This document shows, in pieces, positions 34,338 through 46,310 of a DNA stretch of 64,000 bases. A program made the translations under genes and the position numbers. Source of the DNA: Bilabrum cf. latius (Eukaryota; Bigyra: Bicosoecida; Bigyra; Bicosoecida); NCBI GenBank assembly GCA_965178125.1, contig OZ237755.1, forward strand, positions 930,001 through 994,000, given 5' to 3'. Each line of letters starts with the position of its first letter. The stretch's first letter is position 1. A model generated the notes under the pieces. That model was not told the origin of the DNA. It saw nothing but the letters and a program-made list of their open reading frames with translations, and ran no database searches.

Positions 34338-35426
34338 TCACGACTCAACACTGGCCTCATTTCCACCGTCCACACATTCCAAGAAGCCCTCAGCCAGCAG
34401 ACCTGCTACCGTGTCCTTCAGGATGTCCTCCAGGCCAATGAAAGATATGCCCAGCTTAGACTTCGCCTTCGAGGCATCGATACGAGGCACCTTCGCCGCA
34501 GCCTCGTCACCCCCCTCTTGCTTGAGCGGGATGAGCCCAGCCTCGGCACGTTCGGGGCACAGCTTGGCAAGCAGCTTGCAGACCTCGAGCCAGCTGCCAT
34601 CGCCCCCTGACAGCACAAACCTTCCGTTCGCCTCATCTCTCTCGTACGCCTCTAAGTGCGCGGTTGCAACGTCCTCCACGTGCACGAATGACATGCCCTT
34701 TGCATCGAGGGTGTCGCCTTTCCGGCTGCCATCCAGCAGCTTCAGGATGATCTCGTTGGACGTATTTAGAGATCCATACTTCTCCAGGAATGGTCCACAT
34801 ATCAGGGGTGGATTGATGAATCTTACTTCCATTCCTTTCCTCTCTTCGTTGATTGCTAGCCCCACCTTCTCCGCCTCAACTTTGCTTGCCCTGTACCAGT
34901 GCATCTTTTCTGGGCTGTCCGCCGTGCTGGTATCGTTGAAATGTACTTCTGTGTGAGCCTTTGAGAAGTCCATGTTTGATGAATCAAACAGAATCGTGGC
35001 GAATGAACTTGTTGTAACAACTCGTTCAATGCCCGCCTTTTGGCAGCTCGTGTATACGTTCTTGGTTCCATCCCGAGCAGGAACTACGAAATCTTCAGGC
35101 TTTTCTGGGTTCAAATGAAACGGGGATGCAGTGTGAAACGCACCCACGCACCCAGACGCTGCTTTGTCAAAAGATTCAGCAGTAAGAAGATCCGCTTCAA
35201 AGAACCGCAGCTGCTTGTCTGCTCCAGGTAGCGCAGCCAGGGCTTTCGCTCGGCTTGATTCTGTACTACGAACCGTGGCGTGCACAGTATATCCTCGCTT
35301 GAGCAGGAGACGGACCAAGAAGCTCGCAACGTATCCTGTAGCACCAGTGACGAGCACGGGGCCGGCGTCCGCGGAGAATTTCCCGCTGCGGCTGGTGAAT
35401 ACATCTGAATGCTCTACTGCAGCCAT
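34338..35426 (-). CDS. NAD(P)-dependent reductase, cinnamoyl-CoA / dihydroflavonol reductase-like
   Basis: A single-exon gene of 362 residues runs from ATG 35426 to TGA, without in-frame TAG. It belongs to the extended short-chain dehydrogenase family: the nucleotide-binding motif is VLVTGATGYVASFLVRLLL, TVRSTE provides the typical arginine, VGAFHTASPF is the family consensus before the active site, and WYRASKVEAEK holds the catalytic Tyr-x-x-x-Lys. In plants, oomycetes and fungi such enzymes reduce aldehydes, ketones or CoA-thioesters with NADPH; the true substrate cannot be read from sequence. GC content is lower than in the neighbouring housekeeping genes. No signal peptide is visible, so it should be cytosolic. 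Confidence 0.85.
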   Translation of the reverse strand: MAAVEHSDVFTSRSGKFSADAGPVLVTGATGYVASFLVRLLLKRGYTVHATVRSTESSRAKALAALPGADKQLRFFEADLLTAESFDKAASGCVGAFHTASPFHLNPEKPEDFVVPARDGTKNVYTSCQKAGIERVVTTSSFATILFDSSNMDFSKAHTEVHFNDTSTADSPEKMHWYRASKVEAEKVGLAINEERKGMEVRFINPPLICGPFLEKYGSLNTSNEIILKLLDGSRKGDTLDAKGMSFVHVEDVATAHLEAYERDEANGRFVLSGGDGSWLEVCKLLAKLCPERAEAGLIPLKQEGGDEAAAKVPRIDASKAKSKLGISFIGLEDILKDTVAGLLAEGFLECVDGGNEASVES

Positions 35427-35574
35427 GCTTGGTTGGAAAGGAGTCCAACGAATGCAACGGCCTCTTGGTAGATCTAGTCTAATCCGTCCGAATCTGGTTT
35501 TCAGATTTAGTAAGGAGTCATTGTGGTTCTACTGCAATTTCTCGGGAAATGTAAGCTACTAGCCTAATTTGAAG

Positions 35575-36626
35575 ATGGCCACCCGAAATTTAACCCCTGA
35601 ATATGTTAGAGCCCGAGCTGCAGCAACTTCTCGCGCTGGAGAGGCACCACCTGGTAGCCGCGACGGCGCCTATGACATGCGGCCTCTGGATCCATCATCA
35701 TCAGGCTACGGAACTCGTGAGACGCACTGCGCCAGCGAACGCGCATGGATCAATACCCGTTTTCAGTGCATCTTCCATAAATGCACCCTCTCTTATCTTG
35801 CAATCACCGAGCAGATGAGGACGATTCGGAAGCACGCGCAGCGGCCTTAACGAACGTATCACCTGCGTATGTTGACAGGGTTGATGAGATCAACCGCTCA
35901 GTTATTTCAATCAAGGATGGTATTCGTGAACTGAAGGAGTTGCATGAACGGCGCCTTACCGCTGTCAAAGACGAGGATGCGGAGGACCTGGAGCATCGTA
36001 TCGATCTCAGAACGCACCAGGTTACCCAGTCCTTCAGTTCTGCTGGCCGAGCCCTCAAGTCTATTGCTGCTGACCGATCACTGAAGGGGGATGAATAGCG
36101 CACTGCTGAGGAGAGCATTAGGCTGAACATTTAGCGTTCTCTGGCCGGCAAGCTGCACAAGCTCTCTGGCGAGTTTCGATCATCCCAGAAAAAGTATTTG
36201 ACCCGCGTCCAATCTTTGAAAAAATCTTCATCGCTGGATGCACTTACTGGGGGTAGAGCTGCTGCAGGTGGAGCTGCCAGCGCTGGTGATGTTGACGAGG
36301 GTTTCTCGCAAGGCATGATGCAAGAACTCGACGACGCTGAAGCGGCTGCGCAGGACCGAGACCAGGAGATCGCCAGTATTGCAAGAAGCATCACAGAGCT
36401 GGCTGAGGTTTTCAAGGAGTTGAATGTGTTGGTGGTTGACCAAGGTACTATTCTTGACAGGATTGACTACAACCTGGACCTGACCGTAGAGAGGGTCAAG
36501 GCGGGCGTCAAGGACATCGAGGTGGCGGAAGAGTACCAGAAGTCCGGCAGACCCATGTGGTGCATGGGTGTGCTCATGGTGCTTATTGTTATTATGATCA
36601 TCGTGATTGCGGTGAAGAAGTCGTGA
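35575..36626 (+). CDS. Qa-SNARE of the syntaxin-16 / Tlg2 / SYP4 family
   Basis: Two exons (35575-35716 and 35815-36626; intron 35717-35814, phase 1) encode 317 residues ending in TGA. The N-terminal region SPAYVDRVDEINRSVISIKD matches syntaxin-16 (WVDRVDEIQYDVTRIK). The SNARE motif is RDQEIASIARSITELAEVF then ELNVLVVDQGTILDRIDYNL, the DQGT(I/V)LDRIDYN signature of this family, followed by AEEYQKSGR and a C-terminal membrane anchor ending VKKS. Two TAGs are in frame; the one at 36132 lies in LNI-TAG-RSLA, aligning with the Gln of plant SYP41 (NVQRSLA). This SNARE acts in endosome-to-trans-Golgi fusion. RPA1 follows on the same strand after 315 bp. Confidence 0.93.
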
Positions 36627-36941
36627 GGCTCGATGCAGGCTCGGCTTGCGGTGTCACGGAATGTGAGGCGTATCTGTCGCTGTGCAATGGTGGGTGTACT
36701 ACAGCAGTGCGTGCGGCCTCCCCTGGTCGGACGCATCGCACATTGTACTAAATAAACGATATTTCCAACGTAGCTGAACTTACAGCTGTCTAGTGGCATG
36801 CGAGCAAGCATACGCACACACCGCTGCATCAAAGGCCACGATTGCCCTGTATCCATTCGGAGCAATAAATGTGACAAGTGAAGGCAACAAAAAGACAACA
36901 ATCTTTAACAGTTGCGCACGGGATCTCGAGACTGCTAAAGC
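36627..36941. other. intergenic region with possible polyadenylation signal
   Basis: A 315-bp gap separates the syntaxin-16-like gene from RPA1 on the same strand. It contains AATAAA at 36751-36756, about 125 bp after the SNARE stop codon, which could be a polyadenylation signal. No coding frame with family support is seen. The remainder presumably includes the RPA1 promoter. Confidence 0.4.
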
Positions 36942-39900
36942 ATGTCTTTGGAGCTTTCTAGATACCTTAGACATGTTCCGTCCAGGTTGTATGTATCATT
37001 TCTCAGCGAGGCTGATCGGAAAGCCATGGCAGTCTGCACCGTAAGCCCGATGTGCTGTTGCGTGTCATGGAAGCTTGCATGGCGCTATAGAATCGATCTA
37101 GCCTTCGCATTGCAAATTACCATATGTATCGCAGATTGATTCCCTGAGAACGTTTGACGAGTCAAACTCCCCTGCTCGCGGAGGGCTGTACGACCCACGG
37201 ATGGGGCCTGTTCACTTCAGGGATTCGTGTCAAACCTGCGGACTGTCTGGAGACTCTTGCCCTGGCCACATGGGTCAAATTCGACTACCGGTTGCCGTTT
37301 ATCATCCGATGGTGTTCGACCAGGTGTTCTAGCTTATGCGAGCGAAGTGCTTCGCTTGCCACAGGTTTCGGCATTCAGCGCTAAAGTGAGGCAGTGCCCA
37401 GCTCCACGTGAATCGTTAGCATACCTTCAAAAGAAGTTTTTCATTAGATATTGTATTTTTGATTGGTTTCGCAGGTGCGAGCTCCTCCAAGCCGAATTGC
37501 TACTGTTAGATTGTGGCGAGGTTAGCCGAGCGCTGCAACTCGCTACGGAAGTTGCTGGGACCCTTCAGTAGGCACGAAGCCAGGCAGCATCTGCATCAAG
37601 CATGAGCGACTCTAAGTCTTCTGACGACGAGGCGCCGCAGCGAAGCTCGGGTGCTTCTCGCAGGGAGCAGATTAAGGAAATCGAGGCTGCGCAGGCACAC
37701 TTGCTGAAGTCAGTGCAGGCCCAATGCCGCCTGAAGTTGGACTAGGCACAGCGAATGTAGAGGCATAAATACTACAAGAGTGTTCCTGGGGCGCAATAGT
37801 TGGATTCTCTTGGGCATGATGATGGTCTGGGGGCTGTGAAGCGACAAGTGCAGCTGCCGTCCGCGTCATCCTCGCACGTGCGCGAGGCACGCAGGACACT
37901 CATCAAAAAATTCATCGCGTCTGCTCCCAATCAATGCGAGAATTGTAACGCTCCGAAGCGTATTCTGCGGAAAGAAGGGCTCGGGAAGCTGTTCTTACGG
38001 CCGTTGACGCAGAAGGGCAAGTCGCAGCTGTCGCAAACGGGCCGCGCGATGACTGCAGCATCGGAGGAGCAGCGGCGGAAGGCAGTGGGTCCTTCGATCG
38101 AGAGTAAAGAGGATGACTTGAACGCAAGTGACGCAGCCATGCGCGATGATGGAGGCAGTGACTCAGAGGACTCTGTAGGAGCAGAGGTCGGCATGGATGA
38201 AGCCGTCCTGGGCTCGTCTGGGGCCAGCAAGTCTGACCAATATCTCACGCCCGTAGAGACTAGGGCTCAACTGCAGCAACTATAGGATTAGCACGAGACG
38301 CTTCTGCGGCATATCCTGGCCCCTGTTCGATTCGATAGCCATCGCCGCCCTCCCCGGCCCGTCGAGACGTTGTTCATGCAGTCGCTCCTAGTGCCAGGCA
38401 ACCGCTTCCGTCCCACTACAATTGTGGGCGATGGTGTGGGCGAGCACCCCCTCAACGAACCGTATTCGCAGATCCTGCAAGTCAGCCAGCGGATCAGGGA
38501 GGTGGCTCGTGGCCCAAAGCAGGGTTTGGATGGGAGCGTAGCTGTGCAGCCAGGCGGGCAGCAGTGGGCAGTGTTGATCCGGCTCTGGCAGAGTCTCCAA
38601 GAGGCTGTTTGCACCGTGGTTGACTCCAGCAAGGCGAGCATGCATGCAAATAGGAACTTCAAGGGTCTGCGACAGACCTTGGAGAAGAAGGAGGGGCTCT
38701 TCCGCATGAACATGATGGGGAAGCGAGTCAACTTCGCTGCACGGTCGGTGATTGCGCCGGATCCGTACATTAGCCCGAGCCAAGTTGGCGTCCCTGTGCG
38801 TTTTGCCAAGGGCCTTAGCTTTGCTGAGCCCGTCAATTCCCACAACGTGCATCGTCTTATGCGGATGGTCGAGAACGGGCCAGCTGTCTGGCCTGGTGCC
38901 AACAAGATCGAGCTCTCCAACGGGGTGGTGCTGGACTTGGCAAGCCTGTCGGATGCGCAGCGCATAGGCCACGCAAAGCGCCTGATTGCCGCCAGTTCGG
39001 ATGCCGAGCACGGTGGTGCACCTCTAGCAGCTGATGGAGCTGGGAGTGGCTCACGGGCTCGAATGGTGGCCTACCCTAAGAGAGTTTGGAGGCATCTCGT
39101 GGACGGGGACATGGTCCTAATGAACAGGCAGCCGACACTCCACAAACCCTCTATTATGGCTCAAGAAGTTCGGGTGCTGCGAACATCATCCGGGGGCGGG
39201 GTCCCTCGCATGACTTCCAAGCCACGTGGTGCCATTGAGTCTGGGGGAGGCGGCGGAATAAGCGCTGGTCAGCAGACACTGCGGTTCCACTACGCCAATT
39301 GCAAGACTTTCAACGCCGATTTTGATGGTGATGAGATGAACATGCACTTTCCCCAAGACTACTTGGCCGGGGCTGAGGCCCGATTCATTGCATCCGCCCC
39401 AAGGCAGTTCGTGGTGCCGACTACCGGGCATCCCCTGCGAGGCTTAATCCAGGACCACATCTCTGTGGGAGTGTTGCTGACGCAGAGAGATCGATTTTTT
39501 GCGAAGGAGCTCTTCTGTCAGCTCGTCTTTCAAGGACTTTAGGGCATTCCGTCCCATGCCCTTCCGGCGGGCTCCCCTGATTTGATCCGCTTGCAGGGCA
39601 GCGCAGGCATGCCCCCCATCTCTTCAATCAAGCTGCCTCCTCCTGCGATCATGAAGCCTAGGCAGCTGTGGACAGGCAAGCAGATCGTCTCAGCAATTTT
39701 GGCAGCAATAACTGGGGGATTTGCAGCACCTGCAGATACGTTTTCGGCGGACTGCAAGGCTAAGGTGGGCGCTGCAATGTGGCTCGGCCGTGGACAGGAC
39801 GAGACCCGCCCAGTGCAGACTATCGGAGGCGTTGCTGACGACCTTGAGCTAGCCACTGTTTGCAGTTCAACAGACCGTGCCCTGCGCAAGCTCGAAGGCG

Positions 39901-42900
39901 TCAAGTTGAGCATGTCTGAAGCACAGCTGAACTACGGGTCTGATATGGGGACAAGGAAGACTCTGCTGGAGCACGAGGGTGACCACCACGTCGTTGTAAG
40001 GGAAAGCGAGTTCCTTGTCGGGGTCCTTGACAAAGCCACGCTGGGAAACTCTAGCTTTGGAATCATTCACTGCTTGTTCGAGTTGTACGGCCCCGATGTC
40101 GCAAACTCAGCAATAGCATCACTTGGTAGGCTTTTGACAGCTTATCTGTAGATTGCTGCTGTGTCGTGCGGCCTAGATGACCTGTGCTTGTCTCCGTTGG
40201 GAGACTCTGGCCGAACTGCGCTAGTAGCTCGCGCATATGCAGATGGTGCCGCCGCAGCTGCCGAGTTTGCCGGGCTGGGATTCGTGGAGCACCCGACCGA
40301 TGTCTCTTCCAGCGGTGTCGACCCTGCGCCAACCACAGTCAGCGTCCAGGGACACCAAGTTACTGGACAGACTAACGACCGAGTGTACGTGAATGCCTTT
40401 CGTGGCACCGTGCTAGGTGATCCTAGGCAGATGAGCCGCGCCAGGGAGCTTCTGCGAGGAAGGCTGAGAGGAGGTGAGGCTAGGTCGCTGGAGGGCCGCA
40501 TGCAGGTAGTCGGGCGGCTCGATAGTGCCGTTCGCGGGGCTGTAGATGGTGGACACAGCAAAATCATCTCCAGCTGCCTGCCAAACTCTTTAGCGCGACT
40601 CTTTCCACATAATTTCTTCAGCCTCATGACTGAGACAGGTGCCAAGGGCAGTCGTGTCAATCAGGCCATGATTGCTTGTGGGTTGGGACAACAGGTGCTA
40701 GAGGGTAGGCGAGTCCCCATGATGACTTCCGGCCGAGCATTACCATCGTTCCCTCCATTCGATGTGCACCCGAGAGCCGGGGGCTATGTCGCTGATAGGT
40801 TTCTTACTGGGCTGCGACCGCAAGAGTACTACTTCCACTGCATGAGTGGAAGGGAGGGATTGGTCGATACTGCTGTCAAGACAAGTCGCAGCGGGTATCT
40901 GCAGCGTTGCTTGGTGAAGCACCTTGAGGATTTGGTCGTAGCTCATGACGGTACTGTCCGAGACAGCGATGGCTCAGTTATGCAGTTTGTGTACGGTGAG
41001 GATGCCCAGGATGTCATGCACAGCGCATTCCTAGATGCCATCGTTGGTAGCGAGGGCATGCAAGGTGCTGAGCTCCTAGCGCGTAATGTCGGTGTTCTTG
41101 CACAGCGATTCGAGGTATCCAGCCAGCGGTTCGATCGCGCCAAGATTGACTCAAGCGTGGCATTCAGAGAGCAAGACCTGCTTCGGAGAGCACATGCAGC
41201 TGCTGGCGGTAGCCCTGCGACAGCTGATGCTGCGGCTGAAGTTGCGTCTGCTGAGCAGGCTGGCGAGCTTGCCACAATTCAGCTCAAATCCGGATCCAAT
41301 TCAAGCAGTGGAGACACTAGTTTGTAGGGTGCGCAGAAGGAGCTTGCCAAAGCCCTGTTCAAGACAGCTGTGAAAGTTTCCAAGGCCAAGGTAGCCGCAC
41401 TGTGCAAAAAAGCAGGCGTGGGGCAAGAGCAACTGCTGGGGCTGCCTGGCCCGGGAGATTCAGTGGAAGTGTGCTGTCCAGCTTTGAGCAATACGGCAGC
41501 TTCATCTGGAATGGCTGAGCTGACCAACAGCCTTCAGTCAGTTAAGAGTGCGCTGGAAGATTTCCATCACGCTTCAGGACAGACTCAGCAGCAAGCTGTT
41601 GATTCACTCATCGACTCGTTGCGGACTGCTATGCAGGCTTCGGGCAAAGTTGTGATGGATGCACAGCCTCACGTGTCTGCCGCGATATGTGCGAGCCACT
41701 TCTCTCCAAAGGATGCTGTCCAGAACAACGCTGGCGCGGTTGTGCATCCGAAGGAGGCAGTTTGGATTAAGGCGACTGTGACCGGTTAGGAGCCCAGATC
41801 AGCAAAGCAGGACATCCGCAGCGTTGACCGTGCAGTGTCCAAGCTTAAGGCACAGTCCCTCCTCTTACCAGTTGGGCCAACCGTACTAACGCTGGAAGCG
41901 CGCGCCTTCTTGGAGCCCCACTGCGAAGCCTTGGCAAACGGTCTCGCCAGCCAGGTTCTAGAGGCCTTCGAAACGCTGGGCAGTTATGGCACGGGCTTGT
42001 CCACACCGAGTACTGGCAGTGTAGTTGGTTATCACCTGAGTCAACGGGCTGGTATTACGCTCTCTGATGAAGAGAAGGTCGATATTGTCAGGCAAGAGCG
42101 GATGCTCCGCAAGTGGGCGAGTGGATGGATGCCACTGGGTGCAATTCCGGTCTTGGTGGCCCCCGTGGATGCTGCGGACAGATCCAGAAGCCGGGGAGAC
42201 ATTTGCCGGCTCATTCGTCGAGTTCTCCCAGATCCTCTTCTGTCTCGACCTTCGATGCAGCTTGGCGTCCACCTTGGTCTATCAAGCGACGCACTAGCCC
42301 TTGCTATTCAGTCGTATGTTGGCTCTGCCGCTTTCAAGCAGCAGGTGGACTCAAAGACACTGGCAGCTGGTGGCACTCTCGATGCACAGCTTGTCAAGCA
42401 AGCGCGCGGGAAGCTGCGGTTTGTGCTGGCTGCCAAGCATTAGCGAGCTCTCGTTGCACCCGGCGAAGCTGTCGGTGTTCTTGCTGCGCAAAGTGTTGGG
42501 GAACCCTCGACGCAGATGACTTTGAACACGTTTCACCTTGCCGGGGGTGGCGGAGTGAACGTGACCCTGGGCATACCCAGGCTCCGTGAAATCGTCATGA
42601 CGGCGTCCAGAAGTATCAAGACGCCCTCGATGATGATGCCTATCCGCAAGGCGAGTCAAGCAGACATCACAGACCTAAAAACGTACGCAGAGCGGCTTGC
42701 AAAGGCCCTCTCGCCTGTTTCGCTGGCAGACCTGCTCGACGTTGCTTCGCAAGATGGCGGCATCGTGGTGAGTGAACGCACGGTTCCTGCGGCCCAAATG
42801 TCAAGGCACCGTGACGAGCCTCCTCAGCGAGATTCTGAACCAAGCGAGCGCCACTCAACCGGTGTTGTTGGCAGCGACTACGAGAGGCATGTGTGGATCG

Positions 42901-44147
42901 ATGTTAATCTCGTGCCCACGCACCACATCGCTAGGAGTTTCAGCGGGTGGGATTCTCAGAGTATTGCGACGACAGCTGGTCAGCGCTTCCCACAGAGCAT
43001 ATTGCGGGTCGTGGAAGACGAGATTAGGCGGCTAGAGAAGGCCAGACGCGGCACAAAGCAAAGAAAGACGGTGGCAGAGCGAGCGGTTGAGGAGGAAGCC
43101 GCCGATGTTGGCGCCCGGCTGGAGGGTGTCGCGTTGCCTCCCAGCTCCTCCGAACCCGATAGGCAAGCCACGACCGGCAACCAGTCTGGAGAAGACGGGT
43201 CAGGCTCGGACTCTGATGGCGACAGTGAAGACGAGGCTTCTTCCGAATCTGAGAACGAAGCAAGCGATCCCGTGGATCAGGTGCAGCATCAGCAAGGTGC
43301 GAGCGAGACGAGTACTGCGCATGAGATCAATCGCGGCACGTCCGACAAGGTGCACCGCACCGGGCAGTAGTGGGTGGATTTCGGTGCAGGCGGGACCGTG
43401 GCCCGGAATGACTATTTCCTTGGAGGGTGCTGGACAGAACGAAAATCAGCTGGGTCCGAGTAGCATCTGGTGCTCCGGGTTGTGCTAAGGTTCAGAGCTT
43501 CAACGCGGCGACTGCTGCTGCTGCCCTTGGTGGAGCGTGCATTGCACGCAACCCTCCTGCAGCAAGTTCCAGGGGTGCAGCGTGCCGTTGCAGGCAAAGC
43601 CCGCCTCGGCAAGGGAGGGGAGGGCAAGGAGGAGGCAGTCACGACGACCGAGGGAGTGAACCTGCCTGCAGTATGGCGAGCATCGCTCGAGTCAGGAGCA
43701 AGCACAGCTTGCTCCCGCTCGGCAGGCTCGCTGGCTTGGATGGGACCACCCGCCACTGCATTCGTCGACGTCATGAGATTGCGAACGAACGATATCGGGC
43801 AGATCCTGCGCTGGTATGGAGTGGAAGCGTGCCGCAACAGCATCGTCAGAGAGGTTCGTGGGGTCTTTGGCGTGTATGGGATCAAGGTCAGTCCTCGGCA
43901 CCTTGGGCTAATCGCTGACTACATGACATTCATGGGGGGCTACAGGCCACTGAACAGGCTGGGCATGTCGGACACAGGCTCAACCATGCAGTAGATGTCG
44001 TTCGAGACTACATCTAAGTTCCTGCTGGCTGCCTGCAGCGATGGCCATGCCGACGAGATGATATCGCCATCCGCTGCGATCGTTGTGGGTGCACCTGCTC
44101 AGGTTGGTACTGGCACAGTGCACCTACGGGTACCCCTGCACGGGTGA
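36942..44147 (+). CDS. RPA1: RNA polymerase I largest subunit
   Basis: Three exons (36942-37040, 37135-37385, 37475-44147; introns of 94 and 89 nt) encode about 2340 residues ending in TGA. About fifteen in-frame TAGs occur. The zinc-binding clamp is present: [40 protein letters not shown] and CFACHRF. The catalytic Mg-binding loop is [15 protein letters not shown] near 39,315, with [47 protein letters not shown] and [20 protein letters not shown] around it. Pol I specificity is supported by SGAKGS-like [11 protein letters not shown] and the C-terminal [19 protein letters not shown]. TAGs at 40149, 42441 and 43992 align with Gln in human RPA1 (TAYLQ, KWQRSL, LQQMTFET). It transcribes the large rRNA precursor in the nucleolus. 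Insertions make it longer than the usual ~1700. Confidence 0.96.
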
Positions 44148-44198
44148 GCGGCTGAGCTCGTGTGCTTGCATTATAGTATCGCTGCCATCACACAATCA

Positions 44199-45000
44199 TT
44201 AGCAACCACATGTGCCACTTCCAGAAGAATCACCGCCCGTTGCACCCGAGTCACCACCGTATACATTTAACTTCCGCCTCCTCGAAGGGGCGGCCCCGCG
44301 CTCGACGCCCACGAGCTTGAAGCCTCCTTCTTCGCTGGTTGATGCTGAGGACTCTTTGTCGGCACAAAAGCGCCCAGCTGCTGCAATTGCCTAGAATAAA
44401 TTGCTAACGCCTACTCCTGAAGCAGCGGAAGTTTCTGAATAAATGCTAGCGCCAATGGAACGGGCAAAGGCAACGCCATCATCTCGCCGAACCTGCCACT
44501 TTGATTCTGGTAGGTCACACTTATTAGCTGCCACAGCAATGACTGCCCCTTTTGCTGCATACCTAGACACTAGATCCCTCCATCCAGACAAATCGTTGAA
44601 CGATGACCTTGATGAAACATCGAATGTTAGCACCGCGGCGGCAGCACCTCGGACGTACATTCCAGAGAGAGCGCGAAATCGCTCCTAGCCAGCAGTGTCC
44701 CAGATAGATGCCTATAATTCACAGCCTGGCACAATAATTGTGTGCTAATGGTACGCTACCCCTAATGATGGAGCCGTTGCACTTGAAAACTCATCTCGAG
44801 TTAAGCGCAATATCAAGGAGGTTTTACCCGTATTCATTGATCCCACTACGATCACTTTGCCTGCGATACACAAATCAATCCGGACCATAGTTTGTTGTTA
44901 TGTATTCAAACTGTATCAATTCATTGGCATCTATTTCATCACTTGCAGGATGTGACTTCCGTCGCCCCACCTTCAAGCAGTATAGTCGATTCAGCGCCAT
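44199..45000 (-). CDS. Rab-family small GTPase (Rab5/21/22-like)
   Basis: Two exons (45000-44943 and 44860-44199; intron 44942-44861, phase 1) encode 239 residues ending in TAA. G-motifs are all visible: P-loop GSMNTGKTS, switch II IWDTAG-TAG-ERFRAL, NKCDL and ETSA. The TAG at 44685-44687 occupies the invariant catalytic Gln of the WDTAGQE motif. Three further in-frame TAGs are present. The C-terminus GTCGC ends in Cys-x-Cys for geranylgeranylation. MYVRGAAAAVLTFDVSSRSS resembles Rab5-type sequences (MYYRGAQAAIVVYDI). The usual switch I Thr-Ile-Gly is Ser-Leu-Gly here (PSLGVAY), a conservative change of the Mg-coordinating Thr. Such Rabs control endosomal traffic. The gene converges on RPA1 with 51 bp between stops. 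Confidence 0.93.
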
Positions 45001-45212
45001 CACATGCACTGACAATGTCCGGGTTTAGAATACATTTTGTAAATTTTGCAGAGATGATCGATTCTGAGCTGGCAGCCGCCATACACCGTGAAGAGTGGAG
45101 AGGATTTGTAGCTTCATCTTCAGATCTTACTACTCAAATATGCACCTTATATTTCCAAATATCGTATTAATTACCGCGAGGGCAGACTTGTGGCATCAAC
45201 TCTTGTACTGAT

Positions 45213-46089
45213 ATGCTTCGTCGCGTAGTTCGTGCGTCGTCGTTTGTGCCTAGAGTACTAGCATCGAGGTAAGCCAAATTTGACTGTTGTTTGTGCCACC
45301 AGTGAGGCACAGCTGTCAGCATGGTGTGGCTCGTACCCAATACTTGCCGAGCCATCGCATTTTATCTACTCTTGCAGGTGCAACTCAACTGCCCCAGCTG
45401 TGTCGGTTGACTGGAAGATGATCAGGGCCGCAATGCCAAATGAGGATGCGGTGAATGCGGTGGATGATGCGCAGCGCAAATTTGCCGCTGCACTGGTGAG
45501 ACGTACTGCAGCAGTGATTCAATGATAGACTGAGTTTTCGTGAGCTTGTATGTACCAACCGTGTCAATATCACTATTAATTGCAGAGCGGGGCCCGTGCT
45601 GTCGGAGATGCAGCTTCGATTGACTGGGAAGCCTATGCAGAGAAGCTTCCCAGCGTTGACGTTGATGCAATCAAGGCAGAGTACGAGCGAGTACTGGGAT
45701 TGGTCCCTGAGATCAAGTACGATGAATCTGCTGATCTGACAGAGCACTAGCAGGAAGTGTCGGACTTCGAGGGAGTCGCTGCATATGCTCGTGGCCGTGC
45801 GGGGGAGTTGCGAGAGCATGAAGCCGAAGCTGAGGATCACAAGCTGCATGACCACTACACTGTTGCGCGTGCATTCCAGAGATTCGAAGGTACCTTCGAT
45901 GAGGAGTACCGCCGCTGGGCCCGCGCTGACTTCGAGCCCACTCTGGACCGCCTTTCTGAGCTCAACCGGAACATGACTGACGAGGAGGCCGTAGAGGCTG
46001 CGATCCGGATCGGCTAGGGTCTCGGCGCAGACGAGGGCGCCGTAAGCAAAGCCAAGGCAGCCGCTGAAGACTTTGTGGCGGAGCAGTGA
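45213..46089 (+). CDS. ATP5PD: mitochondrial ATP synthase subunit d
   Basis: Three exons (45213-45268, 45378-45495, 45586-46089) encode 225 residues ending in TGA; introns are 45269-45377 (phase 2) and 45496-45585 (phase 0). The N-terminus MLRRVVRASSFVPRVLASR is Arg-rich without acidic residues, as in mitochondrial presequences. VDWKMIRAAMPNEDAVN and later IDWEAYAEKLPSVDVDAIK match the two I-D-W motifs of subunit d (human TIDWVAFAEIIP and AIDWAYYKANV), which forms part of the peripheral stalk of F1Fo ATP synthase. Two in-frame TAGs (TEH-TAG-QEVSD and RIG-TAG-GLGAD) are read as Gln. Presence of this subunit argues for aerobic respiration. It is divergent from the Rab gene, 212 bp away. Confidence 0.82.
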
Positions 46090-46310
46090 TTGAAGGAGCA
46101 GTAATTGGGAGGCCAGTGCACGCAGTCCGGTTGAGTCGCTCTTCACTTTGGGGGACCCTGCGCGTGAGCTGCCGGGGCCGAATCGGGTTCGGGCCTTCTA
46201 TTTGAGATCTGTTAGTATTAGCTGGATACGATTGCAGAAGCTTGCAAACTGCTCATCATGACACCAAAGACTGGCTGGCAACACAATGCCGAAGTCCGAA
46301 TCAACCCACA

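Noticed and set aside
36942-44147. Pseudogenes or a gene-fragment graveyard
   Set aside because: Only one of the three stop codons interrupts the frames, catalytic motifs are intact, and no frameshifts are needed apart from normal introns.
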